From: Clostridiales bacterium
GTDB lineage: Bacteria; Bacillota; Clostridia; Oscillospirales; Acutalibacteraceae
Length of the DNA: 18,637 nt
Assembly: GCA_019418545.1 (NCBI GenBank)
Contig: DYBQ01000032.1
Span: 1,389 to 20,025, forward strand
Direction: 5' to 3'
Positions 1 through 7,150 of this stretch are shown here, piece after piece (within the stretch, counting starts at the first letter, position 1; every line of letters begins with the position of its first letter). Made by a program: the position numbers and the translations under genes. The notes below the pieces were generated by a model. The model searched no databases. It was not told the origin of the DNA and saw only the letters and a list, made by a program, of their open reading frames with translations.

Positions 1-1
1 C

Positions 2-1051
2 ACTAACGGACGTTTTTTGTATAGCGCCCTTTCTGCCTTTTCTCCTCAGGATACGATGGAGTTTTTTGAAAAAATGGGGGTGCCCCTAAAAACGGAAAGA
101 GGCGAGCGGGTTTTTCCCCAGTCGGACAGGGCAGCAGATATTGTAGATGCTTTGGTGCGCTTTGTGCGGGCACAGGGCGTAAGCATGAAAACCGGAGAAG
201 CGGTTTCCAAAATCTTGACACAGGAAGGCCGTGCCAGCGGTGTTTTAACAAAAGATGGGCAGGAATACAGGTCGAAGCAAGTGTTAATTGCCTGCGGCGG
301 CTCGTCATATCCGGGGACCGGCTCTAATGGGGATGGAATACGGCTGGCAAAGCAGGCGGGGCATACGATTATACCGCTGCGGCCTTCTTTGGTGGCTTTG
401 CGTATGCGGGAACAGGAAGAATGTGCTGCCATGCAGGGGTTGGCACTGAAAAACTGTGCCATTGAGGTATATGATACGGTAAAAAAACGCATACTGTATG
501 AAGATTTTGGAGAACTTCTCTTTACTCACTTTGGCTTGTCGGGGCCGGTGATTCTAAGTGCCAGCGCTCACATGCGGGACATGGAGCCGAACAGATACCG
601 GATTACCATCAATCTAAAGCCGGCGCTTCGGCCGGAGCAGCTGGATGCAAGATTGCAGCGGGATTTTTTGGAAAATAAAAACCGTGATTTTGGAAATTCG
701 CTTGGGGCACTTCTGCCAAGAAAAATGATTTCGGTGGTAATTGCCCGCTCCCAAATTCCCCCGGAAACAAAATGTAACCAGATTACCCGGGCACAACGGA
801 TGGACTTTGGCGCTTTGCTGCAGTCCCTTTCCTTTACAGTGCTGGGATTCCGGCCCATTGAAGAGGCAATTGTAACTGCCGGAGGTGTTTCGGTAAAAGA
901 AGTCAATCCCAAAACCATGGAATCCAAAAAGCTGCCGGGGCTGTATTTTGCCGGGGAAGTGCTGGATGTGGATGCCTATACCGGAGGGTTTAATTTGCAA
1001 ATCGCCTTTGCCACAGGATATCTGGCGGCGCAGGCCGAAATAGATGATTGA
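2..1051 (+). CDS. BaiN/HI0933-family NAD(P)/FAD-dependent oxidoreductase, 5'-truncated by window edge
   Basis: This is the C-terminal roughly 350 residues of a flavoprotein; the frame is open to base 2, so the real start lies left of the window. The missing N-terminus should carry the FAD-binding Rossmann motif. What remains begins NGRFLYSALSAFS, typical of this family. It then has the second dinucleotide-binding stretch (ACGGSSYPGTGSNGDG, coded near 290-335) and the C-terminal FAD-contacting segment GLYFAGEVLDVDAYTGGFN (near 940-993). The family is widespread, and most members have no known substrate. BaiN of bile-acid 7-dehydroxylating clostridia is one member, but nothing here points to bile acids specifically. 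It ends 18 bases before cmk, and the pair is probably cotranscribed. The family call is firm; the reaction is not. Confidence 0.85.
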   Translation, partial: TNGRFLYSALSAFSPQDTMEFFEKMGVPLKTERGERVFPQSDRAADIVDALVRFVRAQGVSMKTGEAVSKILTQEGRASGVLTKDGQEYRSKQVLIACGGSSYPGTGSNGDGIRLAKQAGHTIIPLRPSLVALRMREQEECAAMQGLALKNCAIEVYDTVKKRILYEDFGELLFTHFGLSGPVILSASAHMRDMEPNRYRITINLKPALRPEQLDARLQRDFLENKNRDFGNSLGALLPRKMISVVIARSQIPPETKCNQITRAQRMDFGALLQSLSFTVLGFRPIEEAIVTAGGVSVKEVNPKTMESKKLPGLYFAGEVLDVDAYTGGFNLQIAFATGYLAAQAEIDD

Positions 1052-1069
1052 TGAAGGGAATGTTTTGTT

Positions 1070-1759
1070 ATGTATGCCATTGCGATTGATGGTCCTGCCG
1101 GTGCAGGAAAAAGCAGCGCAGCGAAAGCAGCAGCCAAAAAACTGGGCTTTATCTATGTGGATACCGGCGCTTTATACCGCACTGTTGGGCTGTATATGCT
1201 GAAAAACGAAATTTGCCTTACAGATGCTGATGCAGTAGCCGGGGAGCTGAAAAATATTTTGGTGGAGCTGTCCTATGAGCAGGATGGCCAGCATGTGTTT
1301 TTAAATGGTGAAGATGTTTCTTCCCAAATTCGGACACCGGAAGTATCTATGGCGGCCTCTACGGTTTCGGCAATTCCGCAGGTGCGTACATTTTTGTTTG
1401 ATTTGCAGCAAAACCTTGCGAAGAAAAATAACGTGCTGATGGATGGCCGGGATATTGGCACGGTGGTGCTTCCCCATGCGCAGGTAAAAATTTTTCTCAC
1501 CGCTTCTGCGGAAGAGCGTGCCCGCCGCCGCTGCCTGGAATTTGAGCAGAAAGGCGAGCCGGTCAAATATGAAGAGGTGCTGGCAGATATTCAAAAACGG
1601 GACTATCAGGATTCCCATCGGGAAATTGCCCCTCTCATCCCTGCGGAGGATGCCGTGATAGTGGATACCAGTGATTGCGGGCTGGAAGAAGCTGTGGAGC
1701 GGATTTTGCAAATTGTTTACAAAAAATTACCAGATTGCGCAATTGATTTTTCCCATTAA
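1070..1759 (+). CDS. cmk: Cytidylate kinase
   Basis: Cytosolic (d)CMP kinase of 229 residues, making CDP/dCDP from ATP for nucleic acid and CDP-diacylglycerol synthesis. The Walker A loop GPAGAGKSS is at residues 8-16, followed by the substrate segment YVDTGALYRTVG (about 29-40). The DGRDIGTVV motif and the LID/CMP-binding sequence RDYQDSHREIAPL match the family. Length is normal (about 220-230). The ATG has an AAGGG site at 1054-1058. The gene follows the flavoprotein closely and precedes two PlsC-like acyltransferases, an order commonly seen in Clostridia. A promoter for the next gene overlaps its last codons. Confidence 0.95.
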   Translation: MYAIAIDGPAGAGKSSAAKAAAKKLGFIYVDTGALYRTVGLYMLKNEICLTDADAVAGELKNILVELSYEQDGQHVFLNGEDVSSQIRTPEVSMAASTVSAIPQVRTFLFDLQQNLAKKNNVLMDGRDIGTVVLPHAQVKIFLTASAEERARRRCLEFEQKGEPVKYEEVLADIQKRDYQDSHREIAPLIPAEDAVIVDTSDCGLEEAVERILQIVYKKLPDCAIDFSH

Positions 1760-1772
1760 AACAGTATATAAT
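1743..1772 (+). promoter_or_regulatory. Sigma-A-like promoter upstream of the first plsC
   Basis: TTGATT at 1743-1748 and a perfect TATAAT at 1767-1772 are separated by 18 bases. The -35 lies inside the end of cmk. Transcription would start near 1779, just before the hairpin at 1791-1830, and continue into the acyltransferase genes. This gives plsC-plsC-ispH/rpsA a start independent of cmk. Confidence 0.6.
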
Positions 1773-1790
1773 AGATATGACTTCAATTTC

Positions 1791-1837
1791 GCGGGTGGAG
1801 CAGGAGTGTAGGAACTCCTTCTCCGCTCGTGTTTTTC
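1791..1837 (+). terminator. Leader hairpin with T-run, possible attenuator
   Basis: Bases 1791-1806 pair with 1815-1830 over 16 positions, with one mismatch and three G-T pairs, leaving an 8-base loop. GTTTTTC follows (1831-1837). The structure lies between the promoter at 1743-1772 and the plsC start at 1863. It could therefore end cmk transcripts, attenuate the new transcript, or act as a 5' stability hairpin. No alternative antiterminator or known riboswitch fold was recognised. Confidence 0.5.
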
Positions 1838-1862
1838 AGAGAAATAGGAATGAGGGAATATC

Positions 1863-2510
1863 ATGAAGTATACGCCACTATATGGTGTGGGGCGGGTCAT
1901 TGTACCCCCGCTTTTCCGCATCACCAATCCGCTTGTTTTTAACGATGCCAATAAAATGCCGCCTGAAGGCAGGGTGGTGGTTTGCTGCAATCACGTTACG
2001 ATGCGCGACCCGATTTTTGTTTCAGCTGCTTTTAAAAGGCAAATCTATTATATGGCAAAGGCGGAGTTGTTTGAAAACAAATTTGTAGGAGGCGTTATCA
2101 GCTCCTTGGGAGCTTTCCCGGTACATAGAGGCCAGGGAGACCAGGATGCCATGGCCTCTGCCCGAATGCTGCTTGAGAAAGAGCAGGCCGTGGGAATTTT
2201 TATTGAAGGTACTCGTTCCCGGACCGGCCAGCTGCTGAAACCCAAAACCGGTGCAGTAATGTTGGCTTATCAAACCAACTCCCCAATTCTCCCCGTGTGT
2301 ATTACCGCACCGGAAGGGAAAGTGCCATCGGCGTTTCATAAACTGATGGTTTCCTGTGGGGACTTGATTTTGCCGGAAGAGCTGGGAGTTGAGGAAAATT
2401 CAATTTCTTCCTATCGGAAAGCAGCCAGATTGGTAATGTCCCGGATTTCCGAAATGCGGGAGCGGGATATTTTGGCCTTGGCCCAGGGGAAAAAAAATAG
2501 TCGTTCCTGA
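1863..2510 (+). CDS. Lysophospholipid acyltransferase, PlsC-like (first copy)
   Basis: A 215-residue member of the PlsC/LPLAT family, membrane-associated enzymes that acylate lysophosphatidic acid at the sn-2 position to phosphatidic acid. All four family motifs are visible: NHVTMRDP with catalytic H44 and D49 (H-x4-D), GAFPVHRG (83-90), IFIEGTRS (112-119) and ILPVCI. A hydrophobic N-terminal segment fits a membrane-surface protein. The ATG has a GAGGG site at 1852-1856. It follows cmk and precedes a second, diverged homologue with 17 intervening bases. It is probably the active sn-1-acylglycerol-3-phosphate acyltransferase, but other LPLAT acceptors cannot be excluded. Confidence 0.88.
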   Translation: MKYTPLYGVGRVIVPPLFRITNPLVFNDANKMPPEGRVVVCCNHVTMRDPIFVSAAFKRQIYYMAKAELFENKFVGGVISSLGAFPVHRGQGDQDAMASARMLLEKEQAVGIFIEGTRSRTGQLLKPKTGAVMLAYQTNSPILPVCITAPEGKVPSAFHKLMVSCGDLILPEELGVEENSISSYRKAARLVMSRISEMRERDILALAQGKKNSRS

Positions 2511-2527
2511 GAAAGGTTGAGATTTGA

Positions 2528-3157
2528 TTGCTGTATCGCATTGGAAGATGGGTGCTGTTTCCTTTCATGAGGGTTTTGTTTCGCTTCCGTGTGATTGGCA
2601 GAGAAAATTTGCCAATTGAGAAAGGATTCCTATTGTGCAGCAATCATTTGTCGATTTGTGACCCATGCTTTTTGGCAGCGGCCTGCTGGCCGTTGTTTTC
2701 AAAAAAAAGAAGCTGCCGCAGGCCGATTCGCTATATGGCAAAATCAGAGCTTTTTACTGAACATGGAAAAATAGCAGCCTGGCTGTTGAAATCCTTGGGT
2801 GCTTTCCCAGTGGAAAGGGACAGTGCCGACAGAAATTCCCTGCGGAAGGCTTGTGAAATTTTGAAACAGGGGGAAATTTTGGGGATTTTTCCACAGGGAC
2901 GCTGTGTAAAAGATTCTGCCCCGTTTCGTCCAAAATCTGGAGCGGCGCTAATAGCGTGTAAAACCGAGATGCCTATAGTCCCGGCCTGTATACAGGCGAA
3001 TAGGAGGCTGCGGCTATTTTCACGAATCACCGTTCGGATTGGCGAAAGCTTTTTTCTAAAACCAAATGAGATGTCATTGCCGGAAAAGGAGCAAATGCGC
3101 TGCCTCTCTCGGAGAATGGCGGAAAAAATCAATTTGCTACTGGAGGAAAATCTTTGA
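2528..3157 (+). CDS. PlsC-like acyltransferase, second copy with altered motif III
   Basis: A 209-residue paralogue of the preceding acyltransferase. The catalytic H-x4-D is intact (NHLSICDP, H40 and D45) and GAFPVERD is present (91-98). The usual EGTRS block instead reads PQGRCVK, so the glutamate is Gln123 and the Thr-Arg-Ser is lost. That block helps bind the glycerol-phosphate acceptor, so this copy may use another acceptor or work poorly. It also carries a basic insert (KKRSCRRP, about 59-66) before MAKSELF. The start is TTG with GAAAGG at 2511-2516; the next in-frame ATG (2567) would remove the N-terminal hydrophobic stretch. Its stop overlaps the ispH TTG start, suggesting translational coupling. 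Confidence 0.82.
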   Translation: MLYRIGRWVLFPFMRVLFRFRVIGRENLPIEKGFLLCSNHLSICDPCFLAAACWPLFSKKRSCRRPIRYMAKSELFTEHGKIAAWLLKSLGAFPVERDSADRNSLRKACEILKQGEILGIFPQGRCVKDSAPFRPKSGAALIACKTEMPIVPACIQANRRLRLFSRITVRIGESFFLKPNEMSLPEKEQMRCLSRRMAEKINLLLEENL

Positions 3158-5151
3158 GTATACAGATTGCCAAAAGCGCTGGATTTTGTTTCGGCGTGAA
3201 CAGGGCAGTAGAAATGGTCTATCGTTTGCTGGAGGAAGGCAAGCAGGTTTATACGTTAGGGCCGATTATCCACAATCCGCAGCTGGTGGCGGAATTATCC
3301 GGCAGGGGGGTTCAGATTGTAGAGAACCCGGAAGAGGTCCCTCAAAATGGTACCTTGGTTATCCGTTCCCATGGTGTTCCGCAAAGCGTAATGGATAGGG
3401 CGGCAGACTGCAAAATTACATGTGCCGATGCCACTTGTCCTTTCGTTGCCAAAATCCACAAAATCGTCCGGGACGCTTCTGCCCGGGGAGAGGTTGTTTT
3501 GGTAGCGGGAGACCGTCATCACCCTGAGGTGGAAGGAATTTTGGGACACTGCTCCGGCTCGTACTTTGTTTTTAAAAATCAGCAAGAACTGAAAGAAATT
3601 AACAAATCGAACAAAGAATTGTGTAATATGCCTGTTTGCGTTGTTTCTCAAACGACTTTTAACGGCCAGGAATGGGAAAATTGTTTGGAAATAATCGAAA
3701 AGGTATATACAAACGTTTCGATTTTTGGTACAATATGTAATGCGACCGCTCAGCGTCAGGCCGAGGCTATTGCTCTTGCAAAGGATTCGGACTTGATGGT
3801 GGTGATCGGAGGCAGGCAAAGTTCCAATACCGCCAAGCTGCGGGAGGTGTGTCTGCCCTTCTGCCAGACGATTCTGGTGGAGACTGCCGCAGAATTGCGT
3901 GTGCTGCTGGAGAAAGAATCAATTTCTTTTGGCAGGACAACCAAAATCGGCATTACTGCGGGTGCTTCAACACCTGCAAGCATTATAAAGGAGGTACTTG
4001 TTACCATGACAGAAATCATTGAAGGCGCTGCTCAAAATTCTACGGAGGTAACCGAATCTAACTTTGCGGAGATGCTTGAAGAATCTCTCAAGAGTTTTAA
4101 TACAGATGAGAAGGTTCACGGTGTTGTTGTCGGTATTACCCCTAACGAGGTGTATGTGGATGTTGGCCGTAAACAGGCTGGTTTTGTTCCTGCTTCCGAG
4201 CTTTCCGCTGACCCCAATGTCAAGCCGGAAGATGTTGTGAAGATTGGCGACGAAATGGACTTGCTGATTATGCGCACCAACGACCAGGAAGGTACCATCA
4301 TGCTTTCCAAGAAGCGCTTTGACAGCATCAAGGGCTGGGAAGCTGTTGCTGCTGCTGAAGAGAGTCAGGAAGTTCTCACCGGCGTTGTTACCGAGGTCAT
4401 CAAGGGCGGCGTTATTGCCGTTACCAATGGCATCCGCGTGTTTATCCCCGCTTCTCAGGCTACTGCTTCCCGCGGAGACAGCTTGGACGAGCTGCTGAAG
4501 AAGGAAGTGCAGTTCCGCATTATCGAGGTTAACCGTTCCCGCCGCCGCGCTGTGGGCTCCATCCGCTCCGTGCTGAAGGATTTGCGCAAGGCACAGGCTG
4601 AAAAGTTCTGGGAGACCGCAGAAGAGGGCAAGGAGTATACCGGTGTTGTGAAGTCCCTGACCGCTTATGGTGCATTTGTTGATTTGGGCGGCATTGACGG
4701 TATGATTCATATCTCCGAGCTGTCCTGGACCCGCGTAAAGCACCCCTCCGAGGTTGTGAATGTTGGCGATACCGTAAAGGTATACATCAAGGGCCTGGAC
4801 CGCGAGAAGGGCAAGATTTCTCTGGGCTACAAGCGTTCTGAGGACAACCCCTGGAACATCCTCGAGCGTGAGTATCCCGCTGGCACCATTTGCGACGTGA
4901 CCGTTGTTGGCATGACTACTTTTGGTGCATTTGCCCGCATTATCCCCGGTATTGACGGTTTGATTCACATTTCTCAGATTGCCGACCATCGCATTGAGAA
5001 GCCTCAGGATGTACTGAAGATTGGTGATGTGGTGAAGGCCAAGATTACTGAGATTGATTTCGACAAGAAGCGTGTTTCTCTGTCTATCCGCGCTGTTCTC
5101 GAGGCTGAGCAAAACGAAGCTGCTGAAGAAGAGGCTGCTTCCGAGGAATAA
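3154..5151 (+). CDS. ispH-rpsA: Fused HMBPP reductase (IspH) and ribosomal protein S1
   Basis: A 665-residue fusion known from Clostridia. Residues 1-283 are IspH, the 4Fe-4S enzyme reducing HMBPP to IPP and DMAPP at the end of the MEP pathway. The iron ligands are C12, C95 and C195; the substrate histidines are H40, H73 and H123; the catalytic glutamate is E125 in HPEVEG; SSN is at 223-225. Residues from 285 onward hold four S1 RNA-binding repeats, at about 320-392, 405-474, 491-560 and 577-648, then an acidic tail. The TTG start overlaps the upstream TGA and has GGAGG at 3142-3146. At the junction an internal AAAGGAGG precedes an in-frame ATG (4006), so a free S1 may also be made. Codon use changes sharply there. 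A terminator follows. Confidence 0.95.
   Translation: MSIQIAKSAGFCFGVNRAVEMVYRLLEEGKQVYTLGPIIHNPQLVAELSGRGVQIVENPEEVPQNGTLVIRSHGVPQSVMDRAADCKITCADATCPFVAKIHKIVRDASARGEVVLVAGDRHHPEVEGILGHCSGSYFVFKNQQELKEINKSNKELCNMPVCVVSQTTFNGQEWENCLEIIEKVYTNVSIFGTICNATAQRQAEAIALAKDSDLMVVIGGRQSSNTAKLREVCLPFCQTILVETAAELRVLLEKESISFGRTTKIGITAGASTPASIIKEVLVTMTEIIEGAAQNSTEVTESNFAEMLEESLKSFNTDEKVHGVVVGITPNEVYVDVGRKQAGFVPASELSADPNVKPEDVVKIGDEMDLLIMRTNDQEGTIMLSKKRFDSIKGWEAVAAAEESQEVLTGVVTEVIKGGVIAVTNGIRVFIPASQATASRGDSLDELLKKEVQFRIIEVNRSRRRAVGSIRSVLKDLRKAQAEKFWETAEEGKEYTGVVKSLTAYGAFVDLGGIDGMIHISELSWTRVKHPSEVVNVGDTVKVYIKGLDREKGKISLGYKRSEDNPWNILEREYPAGTICDVTVVGMTTFGAFARIIPGIDGLIHISQIADHRIEKPQDVLKIGDVVKAKITEIDFDKKRVSLSIRAVLEAEQNEAAEEEAASEE
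3987..4008 (+). promoter_or_regulatory. Internal Shine-Dalgarno and ATG for stand-alone S1
   Basis: AAAGGAGG at 3987-3994 is a near-perfect complement of the 16S rRNA 3' end. It is followed 11 bases later by ATG at 4006-4008, in frame with the fusion (Met285). Initiation here would give a 381-residue protein with the four S1 domains and no IspH part. The spacing is slightly long but workable. Confidence 0.55.
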
Positions 5152-5165
5152 TTTCCTGTATGGGT

Positions 5166-5203
5166 ACGGCCCCTTTCACTCTGGGTGAGAGGGGCTGTTT
5201 TTC
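5166..5203 (+). terminator. Rho-independent terminator after ispH-rpsA
   Basis: Bases 5166-5179 pair with 5185-5198 (GC-rich arms GCCCCTTTCAC and GTGAGAGGGGC, with one internal T-G pair and one near the base). The loop is short, and GTTTTTCT follows. It lies 15 bases after the stop and ends the first operon. Confidence 0.9.
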
Positions 5204-5302
5204 TAAAATCCGCTGTGGTTTCTGTATGAGGCTCCCACAGTCGGGGAAAATAATGGATATGCAGGCTGTGCCTGCGCGACCAATATGATGGAGGTATATG
5301 CA

Positions 5303-5506
5303 ATGGCTGCCATTACAAAAGACACAATTATTGGCGATATTCTCACGATTGACAGTACAACCGCTCCCTTCTTTTTTGAAATGGGAATGCACTGCCTGGG
5401 CTGCCCGTCTGCTCGGGGCGAAACATTGGAGCAGGCCTGTCTGGTTCATGGCGTCAGCGTGGATGAGCTGGTAGAAAAGCTGAACCGGCATATCGAAGGA
5501 AAGTAA
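5303..5506 (+). CDS. DUF1858 domain protein with CLGC motif
   Basis: A 67-residue cytosolic protein of the DUF1858 family. It opens AAITKDTIIGDIL, and the family signature GMHCLGCPSARGETLEQA holds a C-x2-C pair; HGVSVDELVEKLN closes the domain. The small helical domain is known alone and as part of larger redox or metal-related proteins, but its biochemical role is not settled. The cysteines suggest metal or cluster binding or redox exchange, which is inference. The start is ATG 5303, because GGAGG at 5290-5294 sits 8 bases upstream; in-frame ATGs at 5285 and 5288 lie before or within this site. It is flanked by terminators on both sides, so it is likely a single-gene transcript. No convincing promoter was seen. 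Confidence 0.88.
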   Translation: MAAITKDTIIGDILTIDSTTAPFFFEMGMHCLGCPSARGETLEQACLVHGVSVDELVEKLNRHIEGK

Positions 5507-5531
5507 TCTGCCGTTTGTACTGCAAATGGCT

Positions 5532-5585
5532 GCCGTCCGGTAGAAGCATCCCTGAAAAGGGCTTGTTTGCCGGACGGCTTTTTGT
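5532..5585 (+). terminator. Rho-independent terminator after the DUF1858 gene
   Basis: GCCGTCCGG (5532-5540) pairs perfectly with CCGGACGGC (5570-5578), followed by TTTTTGTT. The 29-base interior contains a second small stem (CCCT 5550-5553 with AGGG 5558-5561). It lies 25 bases after the stop codon. Confidence 0.88.
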
Positions 5586-5639
5586 TATGAGGCGCGGTGT
5601 TTCAAATCGAATTTGCTGTGCCGGAAAGGGGAGTTTGCT

Positions 5640-6347
5640 ATGAGAATGTTTCAACTTGACCCCCGGCTCCGGCTTTGTGCCGATTTTGTTCGGCAAGGGG
5701 CCAAATTGGCTGATATTGGCACGGACCATGCCTATTTACCGGTATGGCTGGTGTCACAGGGAATCTGTCCCAGTGCGGTGGCAGTGGATGTTCGGGAAGG
5801 GCCTTTAGAAAGAGCCCGGGAAAATGTGAACCGTTATGGAATGACGGAAAAAATAAGGCTTTCCCTGTCCAGCGGCCTGACGGCAGTGGGGGAAGAGGAT
5901 GCCGATGATATTGTTATTGCCGGCATGGGCGGAGAACTGATTGCAGAAATTATTAGCAAGGCGCCATGGGTTTGTAATCAGGAGAAACATTTGATATTGC
6001 AGCCCATGACCACAGCAAATGAACTGAGGGTATGGCTTCGGGAAAACGGCTTTGCGTTGCTGCGGGAAGAATGTGTACGCAGTGAAGGAAAGGTTTATTC
6101 CGTGATGCTGGCTGCCTATGTCCCCGAAAAAGCAGCAGAGTTTCAAAATCAGGAATTGTATCCCTATATCGGCCTGTTAACAGGAAAAAGTGAGGCGGAG
6201 CAGGAATATATTCAAAAAGTGATGCTTCGTTTATCAAAGAAAATGCTGGGATGTGAACACCGGCAGGATAAAGCAGGACTTGAGAAGCTTCGCGGACTGC
6301 TTTCTCACATGAGCGAAGCTACCGGAGTGGAAATGGAGGAATCTTGA
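5640..6347 (+). CDS. trmK: tRNA (adenine(22)-N1)-methyltransferase
   Basis: A 235-residue SAM-dependent methyltransferase of the TrmK (YqfN) family, which methylates N1 of A22 in the tRNA D-loop. The SAM-binding motif I reads ADIGTDHAYLP (24-34), D50 lies at the end of beta-2, and the family AGMGG stretch is at 94-98, followed by LQPMTT. A helical C-terminal part (about 165-235) fits the family's coiled-coil tail. ATG 5640 is chosen because AAAGGGGAG (5625-5633) lies 6 bases upstream; a longer TTG start at 5613 would place that site inside the gene. Its TGA overlaps the next ATG by one base, and the trmK-Nif3-like pair is a standard Firmicute arrangement. Confidence 0.93.
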   Translation: MRMFQLDPRLRLCADFVRQGAKLADIGTDHAYLPVWLVSQGICPSAVAVDVREGPLERARENVNRYGMTEKIRLSLSSGLTAVGEEDADDIVIAGMGGELIAEIISKAPWVCNQEKHLILQPMTTANELRVWLRENGFALLREECVRSEGKVYSVMLAAYVPEKAAEFQNQELYPYIGLLTGKSEAEQEYIQKVMLRLSKKMLGCEHRQDKAGLEKLRGLLSHMSEATGVEMEES

Positions 6348-7114
6348 TGGCAACGGTTCAGGATGTTTTTACATGTATCAACAGCTTTGCCCCTTTTGCC
6401 GAAGCGCTGGATTTTGACAATCCCGGCCTGCTGGCAGGGGATGGTGAGCAGGATGTAAAAATTGCTTTGCTGGCGCTGGATATTACCCCTTCTGTAGTGG
6501 AAGAGGCTGTACAAAAGGGAGCCCAGCTGATTGTCAGCCACCATCCGGTTATTTTTTCGCCTTTGCGCAAGCTGAAAAAGAACAGTGTGCCGTGGCTGTT
6601 GGCGCAGTATGACCTTTCGGCAATTTGTGCCCACACCAATTTGGATATGGCTCCCAACGTTGGTGTGAATGTCGCTCTTTCCCAAACGTTGGGAATGGAA
6701 AACTGCCGGGGGATTTGCCCGCACGCATCCGGCTTTGAAGCCATGGTGGGGAATTTGCCGGAAGCCATGGAGCCGCATGATTTTGCCCATTATGTGAAAA
6801 AAGCCTTGCACTGTGGCTGCGTGCGCTTTGTGCCGGGAAACCGTAAGGTAAAGACTGTTGGAATTTGCAGCGGTGCAGGAGCCGACTATCTGGAGCCTGC
6901 CCTTGCAGCAGGAGCGGACGCTTTTGTAACCGGAGAAGTGAAACACCACCAATTTTTGTTGGCTCGTGAGCTGGGAGCAACGCTGGTGGAGGGCGGACAT
7001 TTTTATACAGAAACCGTAGTGCTTCCGATGCTCGCCAAAAAGCTGGAAGATGCTTTCCCGCAGGTTCGCTGGCTGATTGCAGATGCCAATACAGCACCGG
7101 AGGAATCCTGTTAA
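6347..7114 (+). CDS. Nif3-like dinuclear metal-centre protein (YqfO family)
   Basis: A 255-residue Nif3/DUF34 protein. The metal-ligand motifs are SHHPVIF (H65, H66), HTNLD (96-100) and, near the C-terminus, GGHFYTE with H218 and E222; the N-terminal DNPGLLAGD is also typical. Family members form toroidal hexamers with a two-metal site. GTP cyclohydrolase I-like activity has been proposed for some, but the general role is unresolved. This is the short form, lacking the roughly 100-residue PII-like insert found in longer Bacillus homologues. The start is ATG 6347 with GGAGGA at 6335-6340, overlapping the trmK stop, so the two are translationally coupled. Confidence 0.92.
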   Translation: MATVQDVFTCINSFAPFAEALDFDNPGLLAGDGEQDVKIALLALDITPSVVEEAVQKGAQLIVSHHPVIFSPLRKLKKNSVPWLLAQYDLSAICAHTNLDMAPNVGVNVALSQTLGMENCRGICPHASGFEAMVGNLPEAMEPHDFAHYVKKALHCGCVRFVPGNRKVKTVGICSGAGADYLEPALAAGADAFVTGEVKHHQFLLARELGATLVEGGHFYTETVVLPMLAKKLEDAFPQVRWLIADANTAPEESC

Positions 7115-7150
7115 TCATATAGAATAATCCCGGAAAGGGAGGAATTTTTG

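Noticed and set aside
3967..5112. A 381-codon minus-strand open frame opposite the S1 domains
   Set aside because: It has no ribosome site or recognisable protein features. It is a shadow created by the strongly biased codons of the S1 part.
3154..5151. IspH-S1 as a sequencing frameshift or assembly join
   Set aside because: The frame is continuous and this fusion is well known in Clostridia, so it is treated as genuine.
5211..5280. Small hairpins before the DUF1858 gene (5213-5240 and 5261-5275)
   Set aside because: Stems are only 5-6 bp with no T-run or known fold; they may be chance, so they were not annotated.
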